Below, piece after piece: positions 59,036 through 64,000 of a DNA stretch of 64,000 bases (positions within the stretch are counted from its first letter, which is position 1; every line of letters begins with the position of its first letter). The DNA is taken from contig NZ_AP018933.1 in assembly GCF_003610015.1 (NCBI RefSeq), forward strand, positions 2,576,035 to 2,640,034, written 5' to 3'. A program made the position numbers and the translations under genes. The notes beneath the pieces are model-generated. The model saw only the letters and a program-made list of their open reading frames with translations. It was not told the DNA's origin and did not search any database. The stretch comes from Zymobacter palmae. Its GTDB lineage: Bacteria > Pseudomonadota > Gammaproteobacteria > Pseudomonadales > Halomonadaceae.

Positions 59036-60160
59036 ATGACCGCAACTGATTCTGCTGCGCCCCGCCCCAACCTGCTGGGCTTCTCCCTTGATGATATGGT
59101 GGAGTTCTTCACCGGTATCGGAGAAAAGACATTCCGCGCCAAACAAGTGATGAAGTGGATTCATCATGAGGGCGTGACCGATTTTGCCGACATGACCAAT
59201 CTGTCGAAGGCACTGCGCGAGAAGCTGACGCGTACAGCCGAAATCCGCGCACCGCGCGTGGCATGGCAGGGGGAATCCAAGGACGGCACCCGCAAGTGGG
59301 TCATCGAAACCGATGGCGGCAGCTTGGTCGAAACCGTACTGATTCCTGCCGACGGTGGCCGTCGCACGCTGTGCGTCTCGTCACAGGTAGGCTGTTCGCT
59401 CGACTGCAGCTTCTGCTCGACTGGCAAACAGGGCTTCGCCCGCAACCTGACCAGCGATGAAATCATCGGACAGGTCTGGATCGCCAGCCACACCGGCGCC
59501 GCTTACGACGATGGCCGACGCCCCGTCACCAACGTGGTGATGATGGGCATGGGCGAGCCGCTGATGAACTATCAGCCGGTCGTCACCGCCATGAAGCTGA
59601 TGCTGGACGACAACGCCTATGGGCTGTCCAAGCGCCGTGTAACGCTGTCCACGTCCGGCGTCGTGCCGATGATCGACAAGCTGGGCGACGAACTGGACGT
59701 CAGTCTGGCGATCTCGCTGCATGCGCCTACCGACGAGCTACGCAACACCCTGGTGCCCATCAATCGCAAATACAATATTGAGAAGCTGCTGGACTCATGC
59801 CGCCGCTATCTCGAGAAGTGCGGCGATGCTCGAATGATCACGGTGGAATATACCTTGATCAGTGGGGTAAACGATCAGCGTGAACATGCCGATCAACTGG
59901 CTGAACTGCTGCGGACTATTCCGTGCAAGATCAACCTAATTCCCTTCAACCCGTTCCCCGGGTCGGGCTACGAGAAACCGTCGCGTAACCAGAGCATGCG
60001 TTTTCAGGGCTGGCTGTACGAGCACGGCTACCATGCGCCAATCCGCCAGACGCGCGGTGACGACATCGACGCCGCCTGTGGACAGCTGGTCGGTCGCGTC
60101 AAGGACCGTACTCGCCGCCAAGAGCGCTATATTCAGACGCTGCAGCTCGACGCGGACTGA
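59036..60160 (+). CDS. rlmN: Dual-specificity RNA methyltransferase RlmN
   Basis: This 374-residue radical-SAM enzyme methylates C2 of A2503 in 23S rRNA and A37 in some tRNAs. The cluster motif CSLDCSFC lies near residues 118-126. It is followed by [19 protein letters not shown] and [14 protein letters not shown], then [20 protein letters not shown]. The C-terminal Cys that cross-links to RNA is in [13 protein letters not shown] weak ribosome site precedes the ATG; a GTG 39 bp upstream is less likely. Confidence 0.96.
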   Translation: MTATDSAAPRPNLLGFSLDDMVEFFTGIGEKTFRAKQVMKWIHHEGVTDFADMTNLSKALREKLTRTAEIRAPRVAWQGESKDGTRKWVIETDGGSLVETVLIPADGGRRTLCVSSQVGCSLDCSFCSTGKQGFARNLTSDEIIGQVWIASHTGAAYDDGRRPVTNVVMMGMGEPLMNYQPVVTAMKLMLDDNAYGLSKRRVTLSTSGVVPMIDKLGDELDVSLAISLHAPTDELRNTLVPINRKYNIEKLLDSCRRYLEKCGDARMITVEYTLISGVNDQREHADQLAELLRTIPCKINLIPFNPFPGSGYEKPSRNQSMRFQGWLYEHGYHAPIRQTRGDDIDAACGQLVGRVKDRTRRQERYIQTLQLDAD

Positions 60161-60238
60161 TTCGACGCTCGCGCAGTAATGCATGACAGCGCACGATGGT
60201 AGCGTATGCCGAACGGGGGCCGACACAGAGGCACCGTC

Positions 60239-60781
60239 ATGCTTCGACATACGCTTTACCCAAGCGCCAGACACGCGCTGTGCTGGATACTGTGCCTACT
60301 GAGCTGTAGTGGATGCACCCTGTTTCACCCCGCGCCATCACCCGCGGCTAGCACTGCTGCTCAGGCATGGATAGCCGTCGGGCAGGAGTATCTGGTCGAG
60401 GGTGATATCAGCGGTGCGCGCCAAGCTTTCGATCACGCCCGCCGCTTCGATGAAGCGCAACCGACGCTCTGGCATGGGCTGGCGCTCTGCGCACAGCTTG
60501 AGCATAACGGACCGCTGGCACACGAGCGGTATCAGCGAGCGCTGGCACTGGCCGAACAGCGCGCGGGAGATACGCACGAAGCGGATGACAGCGATCGAGA
60601 CAGAGAGTACGTTGCCCTTCTCAATAACCACGCACGTCTGTTGTATGATGAAGGGGCTATACGCGAGGCTTGTGCCGAATTCGACAGGGCCGCTCGATAC
60701 CCTGCGGGTATCGGCAATCCCATTACGGCGCAGAACCTTACCCTGTGCCATACGATATCCGTGGCACCATCGCCCTTGTGA
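60239..60781 (+). CDS. Short PilW/PilF-like TPR lipoprotein
   Basis: This 180-residue protein begins with a lipoprotein signal peptide (RHALCWILCLLSCSGC; the LLSC box gives the lipidated Cys). It is followed by TPR-like helices: AWIAVGQEYLVEGDISGARQ, PTLWHGLALCAQLEHNGPLA, and YVALLNNHARLLYDEGAIRE. Position between rlmN and rodZ identifies it as the PilW/PilF equivalent, the type IV pilus outer-membrane pilotin. Usual members have about 250 residues and six TPRs; this one stops after about three, so it is shortened. The start at 60239 follows AGAGG; an upstream ATG adds 11 residues. Confidence 0.8.
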   Translation: MLRHTLYPSARHALCWILCLLSCSGCTLFHPAPSPAASTAAQAWIAVGQEYLVEGDISGARQAFDHARRFDEAQPTLWHGLALCAQLEHNGPLAHERYQRALALAEQRAGDTHEADDSDRDREYVALLNNHARLLYDEGAIREACAEFDRAARYPAGIGNPITAQNLTLCHTISVAPSPL

Positions 60782-60939
60782 CACGACGGCGGTGCCACTC
60801 CGAAGACAAGGACCGTCACCGTTGATGCAGCAGGGTCAGCAACACCGGAATATCAGGCTTTTCGTGAAGCCTCCTGTCGCCGGGTTCACCTATAGTTAGG
60901 CATGACAGTGATTGCCACGATTTGACAAGGACACGCCGC

Positions 60940-61902
60940 ATGAGCGAACAGTCAGCCCCCTCCTCCCCCCAGCTCAGTGCCGGACAACTGCTGCGCCGCG
61001 CACGTGAGCAGCAGCAACTCGGCATCGAACAGGTCGCCGCACGCCTGAACCTTCGCCCGTCGCTGATCACCGATATCGAAGCCGACAACTACGATCATCT
61101 CCAGATCGTGGCTTATCGGCGCGGGTATCTGCGCGCCTACGCACGGCTGCTGAAGCTGTCCGAGGCAGAAGTTACCGCCGCCCACGATCGCGATAACGTG
61201 ACGACCCAGCAGAAGGAACCGCATCGTCCGGCTCCGATTCGCCCGATCAAGCGCCCGAGCCGCTTCGGCCGCGTGCTGTTCCGTATCGTCACTCTTGCGA
61301 TCATCGTGGCACTGGCCATCATGACCCTCAACTGGTGGCGCACTCATCAGGACGTAGATGACAAGCGTACGCCGTCGACCGCTAGCGATATTGGTACGGT
61401 GCCGCTGTCCGGTCAGCCCATACAGCCCGTCACACCACCGGCCATTACCCCCGCCGAGCAGCCTGCTGCACCGGCAATGACGCCAGCTCCCGCTCCGACA
61501 GTACCGCAGGAAGATTCCTTGCAGGTACCTGTGTCGCAGGGGATCAACGGCGCTCAGCTGACCGAAAATAGCGCCGCAGCGATGGCCCAGAACAACGCAC
61601 TGGCGCAGGAAGCCTCTTCCGCCGGGGGCGCAGCCACCACGACCGCTCCGGCCCCGGCAGCGGCACCGCTGGCACTGAGCTGCCGCCAAGACTGCTGGAT
61701 CCAAATCCGTGACGCCGAAGGCACCAGCCTGCAGAGCGGTCTGCTGAAAGCCGGTACCCCGCGCGAGTTCGCAGGCAAGGCACCTTATCGCATCGTGATC
61801 GGAAACGTCGCTGCGGCCACGCTGTCCTATCAGGGCAAGCCTGTAGATCTTAAGCAATACGCTCGCGGCGGTAATGTTGCGCGCTTCAACCTGGGTCAGT
61901 AA
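60940..61902 (+). CDS. rodZ: Cell-shape protein RodZ
   Basis: This 320-residue bitopic inner-membrane protein links MreB to the wall-synthesis machinery. The cytoplasmic N-terminus is an HTH_25 domain (GQLLRRAREQQQLGIEQVAA, LQIVAYRRGYLRAYARLL). One transmembrane helix follows (IVTLAIIVALAIMTLNWW), then a long Pro/Ala-rich periplasmic linker and a DUF4115 beta domain (CRQDCWIQIRDAEGTSLQSG to ARGGNVARFNLGQ). AAGGA lies before the ATG. It ends 6 bp before ispG, so the two are co-transcribed. Confidence 0.95.
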   Translation: MSEQSAPSSPQLSAGQLLRRAREQQQLGIEQVAARLNLRPSLITDIEADNYDHLQIVAYRRGYLRAYARLLKLSEAEVTAAHDRDNVTTQQKEPHRPAPIRPIKRPSRFGRVLFRIVTLAIIVALAIMTLNWWRTHQDVDDKRTPSTASDIGTVPLSGQPIQPVTPPAITPAEQPAAPAMTPAPAPTVPQEDSLQVPVSQGINGAQLTENSAAAMAQNNALAQEASSAGGAATTTAPAPAAAPLALSCRQDCWIQIRDAEGTSLQSGLLKAGTPREFAGKAPYRIVIGNVAAATLSYQGKPVDLKQYARGGNVARFNLGQ

Positions 61903-61908
61903 CCGATT

Positions 61909-63024
61909 ATGCATAACCCGTCACCGATCAAACGCCGCCCTTCACGCCAGATTCATGTGGGCAACGTGCCTGTCGGCGGAGACGCTCCCATCAGCGTCCA
62001 AAGCATGACCAACACCAATACGCTCGACGTAGCGGCAACTGTGGCTCAGATACAGCGTATCCAAGCCGCGGGCGCCGACATGGTGCGCGTATCGGTGCCT
62101 GATATGGACTGCGCAGAAGCGTTCGGCAAGATTCGTCAGCAGGTAGATATCCCGCTGATCGCTGACATCCACTTCGATTACCGCATCGCGTTGCGCGTAG
62201 CCGAGCTGGGCGTCGACTGTTTGCGCATCAACCCGGGCAACATTGGCCGTGAAGATCGCGTGCACGCTGTCGTGCAGTCGGCACGCGATCATGGCATCCC
62301 AATCCGCATCGGCGTCAACGCGGGTTCGCTGGAAAAGGACCTGCAGCGCAAGTACGGCGAACCCACGCCACAGGCATTGGTCGAGTCGGCAATGCGCCAT
62401 ATTGACTACCTCGATAAGCTCGACTTTCAGGACTTCAAAGTGTCGCTGAAGGCCAGCGACGTCTTTATGGCCGTGGCGGCGTACCGCCTGATTGCCGACC
62501 AAATCGAACAGCCGCTGCACTTGGGCATCACCGAAGCGGGCGGCCTGCGCTCAGGCACGGTGAAGTCTTCGGTCGGGCTGGGCATGCTGCTGATGGACGG
62601 TATCGGTGACACCCTGCGCATCTCGCTGGCGGCTGACCCCGTCGAAGAGATCAAGGTCGGTTTCGACATCCTCAAAAGCCTGCGTCTGCGCAGCAAGGGT
62701 ATCAACTTCATCGCCTGCCCTAGCTGCTCGCGCCAGAACTTCGATGTCATCTCGACTATGAACGCACTGGAACAGCGGCTTGAAGATGTCACTACCGCGC
62801 TCGACGTGGCCGTCATCGGCTGCGTCGTTAACGGCCCGGGGGAAGCCAAGGAAGCCGATCTAGGCCTGACGGGGGGAAGTCCCAACCTGGTCTACATCGA
62901 CGGCAAACCAGTCTCGAAACTGCGCAATGATAATCTGGTTGACGATCTGGAAGCGCTGATCCGTGAGCGTATCGCGCGCAAGCAGGAAGAAGAAGACAAC
63001 GTGATCGCACGCAGCGGCCTTTGA
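61909..63024 (+). CDS. ispG: 4-hydroxy-3-methylbut-2-enyl diphosphate synthase IspG
   Basis: This 371-residue enzyme (E. coli 372) makes HMBPP in the MEP isoprenoid pathway. The N-terminal TIM barrel carries [32 protein letters not shown] and LRINPGNIG. The C-terminal cluster domain has cysteines in ACPSCSR and [16 protein letters not shown] with the Glu ligand. It is coupled to rodZ and precedes hisS, the standard order. Dependence on its 4Fe-4S cluster ties it to the nearby isc genes. Confidence 0.97.
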   Translation: MHNPSPIKRRPSRQIHVGNVPVGGDAPISVQSMTNTNTLDVAATVAQIQRIQAAGADMVRVSVPDMDCAEAFGKIRQQVDIPLIADIHFDYRIALRVAELGVDCLRINPGNIGREDRVHAVVQSARDHGIPIRIGVNAGSLEKDLQRKYGEPTPQALVESAMRHIDYLDKLDFQDFKVSLKASDVFMAVAAYRLIADQIEQPLHLGITEAGGLRSGTVKSSVGLGMLLMDGIGDTLRISLAADPVEEIKVGFDILKSLRLRSKGINFIACPSCSRQNFDVISTMNALEQRLEDVTTALDVAVIGCVVNGPGEAKEADLGLTGGSPNLVYIDGKPVSKLRNDNLVDDLEALIRERIARKQEEEDNVIARSGL

Positions 63025-63138
63025 ATCAGGTATCATCAAAGGTCCCTTGACGCATAATGCGGTGCGCCGACAGGCGCAGCGCCCACGAATTCAAGAACGA
63101 ACGCAGGCCGCCAAGAGCGGCCTTCTCAGGAGTGAACA

Positions 63139-64000
63139 TTGAGCAAGTTGCAGGCTATCCGGGGAATGAACGACCTTCTGCCCACCGACTCTCCGGTCTG
63201 GCAGTATCTTGAGGCCCAGTTCCGCACGCTGATGTCGCGCTACGGCTACAGCGAGATCCGCACCCCGATCGTTGAACAGACCTCTCTCTTCAAGCGTTCC
63301 ATCGGTGAAGCTACTGACGTGGTCGAGAAGGAAATGTACACCTTCGACGACCGCAACGGCTCCAGCCTGACGCTGCGCCCCGAGAACACCGCCGCCGTCG
63401 TGCGCGCGGCTCTGCAACACAGCCTGCTGCACCATCAAACCCAGCGCCTGTGGTACCTCGGCCCGATGTTCCGTCACGAACGTCCGCAGAAAGGCCGCTA
63501 CCGCCAGTTCCACCAGTTCGGTGCCGAAACCTTCAACATGGAAGGCCCGGATATCGACGCGGAGCTCATCCTACTGACTGCTCGTCTGTGGGATCAGCTG
63601 GGCATGCGCGACAAGGTTACTCTTGAACTCAACTCGCTCGGTTCCAACGACGCGCGCGCGGCTTACCGCGAGCTGCTGGTCAGCTATCTTGAACAGCACA
63701 AAGACGTGCTGGATGAAGATTCGCTCCGTCGCCTCGACACCAACCCGCTGCGCGTACTCGACAGCAAAAACCCGGCTATGGCCGAGATGCTGGCAGGCGC
63801 ACCGAAGCTGATCGATCACCTCGACCCCGAGTCGCTCGAACACTTCGAACAGCTCAAGCAGCGTCTCGACGAAGCGGGTATCGCCTATGTGGTCAACCCG
63901 CGTCTGGTACGCGGCCTCGACTACTACAGCCGCACCGTCTTCGAATGGACAACGACCGCACTCGGCAGCCAAGGCACCGTCTGTGCTGGTGGCCGCTATG
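63139..64000 (+). CDS. hisS: Histidyl-tRNA synthetase HisS (3' end outside window)
   Basis: The 287 visible codons begin with [20 protein letters not shown] and contain class II motif 1 ([20 protein letters not shown]), motif 2 ([20 protein letters not shown]) and the HisRS signature [15 protein letters not shown]. The start is TTG with AGGAG 7 nt upstream. A GGCCGC/GCGGCC hairpin (63106-63123) overlaps the region just before the ribosome site and might modulate translation. The gene is cut by the window edge. Confidence 0.96.
   Translation, partial: MSKLQAIRGMNDLLPTDSPVWQYLEAQFRTLMSRYGYSEIRTPIVEQTSLFKRSIGEATDVVEKEMYTFDDRNGSSLTLRPENTAAVVRAALQHSLLHHQTQRLWYLGPMFRHERPQKGRYRQFHQFGAETFNMEGPDIDAELILLTARLWDQLGMRDKVTLELNSLGSNDARAAYRELLVSYLEQHKDVLDEDSLRRLDTNPLRVLDSKNPAMAEMLAGAPKLIDHLDPESLEHFEQLKQRLDEAGIAYVVNPRLVRGLDYYSRTVFEWTTTALGSQGTVCAGGRY

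Overview
The window reads as chromosome of a moderately GC-rich gammaproteobacterium. The run queA-tgt-yajC-secD-secF, then suhB, trmJ, iscR-iscS-iscA-ndk-rlmN-pilW-rodZ-ispG-hisS, is the classic gammaproteobacterial order. The reduced isc locus, the CPA1 antiporter and overall protein style suggest the Halomonadaceae (Halomonas/Zymobacter-like). The family is an inference; no 16S gene is present.

Layout. (1) 1-10.8 kb, minus strand: a type VI secretion effector block. A long vgrG is followed by a full-length rhs gene whose AT-rich tip encodes a barnase-type RNase, then a barstar-like immunity gene, then an orphan rhs core fragment that runs off the left edge. (2) 11.3-31.8 kb: scattered housekeeping and envelope genes: HAD phosphatase, aldo/keto reductase, Na+/H+ antiporter, YbiO-type mechanosensitive channel, glutathione peroxidase, YfcD Nudix hydrolase, YcaD-type MFS permease, a ynbA-ynbC-ynbD-like phospholipid-head-group operon, small zinc-ribbon membrane proteins, a divergent TetR/HPP pair with a clear operator, and an HD hydrolase. 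Two related ~128 bp MITE-like elements lie here. (3) 32.0-45.5 kb, minus strand: a complete P2-type contractile tail module (D, X, U, T, E/E', FII, FI, two tail fibres, I, J, W, V and one upstream gene) without any capsid, portal, terminase, integrase or replication gene. The simplest reading is an R-type tailocin. A P2-style T TTT TTG slippery site joins E to E'. Three ~206 bp tandem structured repeats and a possible regulator lie upstream. (4) 47.5-64 kb: tRNA-Leu(CAA), then the conserved housekeeping run: tRNA queuosine modification, Sec translocation, an inositol-monophosphatase-like protein that has lost metal ligands, tRNA methylation, Fe-S cluster biogenesis, nucleotide metabolism, cell shape, isoprenoid synthesis and HisRS.

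How they work together. VgrG would carry the Rhs RNase out of the cell while the barstar-like protein protects kin. The tailocin would be an independent contractile killing device with two alternative receptor-binding fibres. The housekeeping half carries several lineage-specific losses: no iscU-hscBA-fdx between iscA and ndk, a SuhB homologue with a broken active site, and a short PilW-like lipoprotein. Most start codons were placed from visible Shine-Dalgarno sequences and family alignment from memory; no database search was run.
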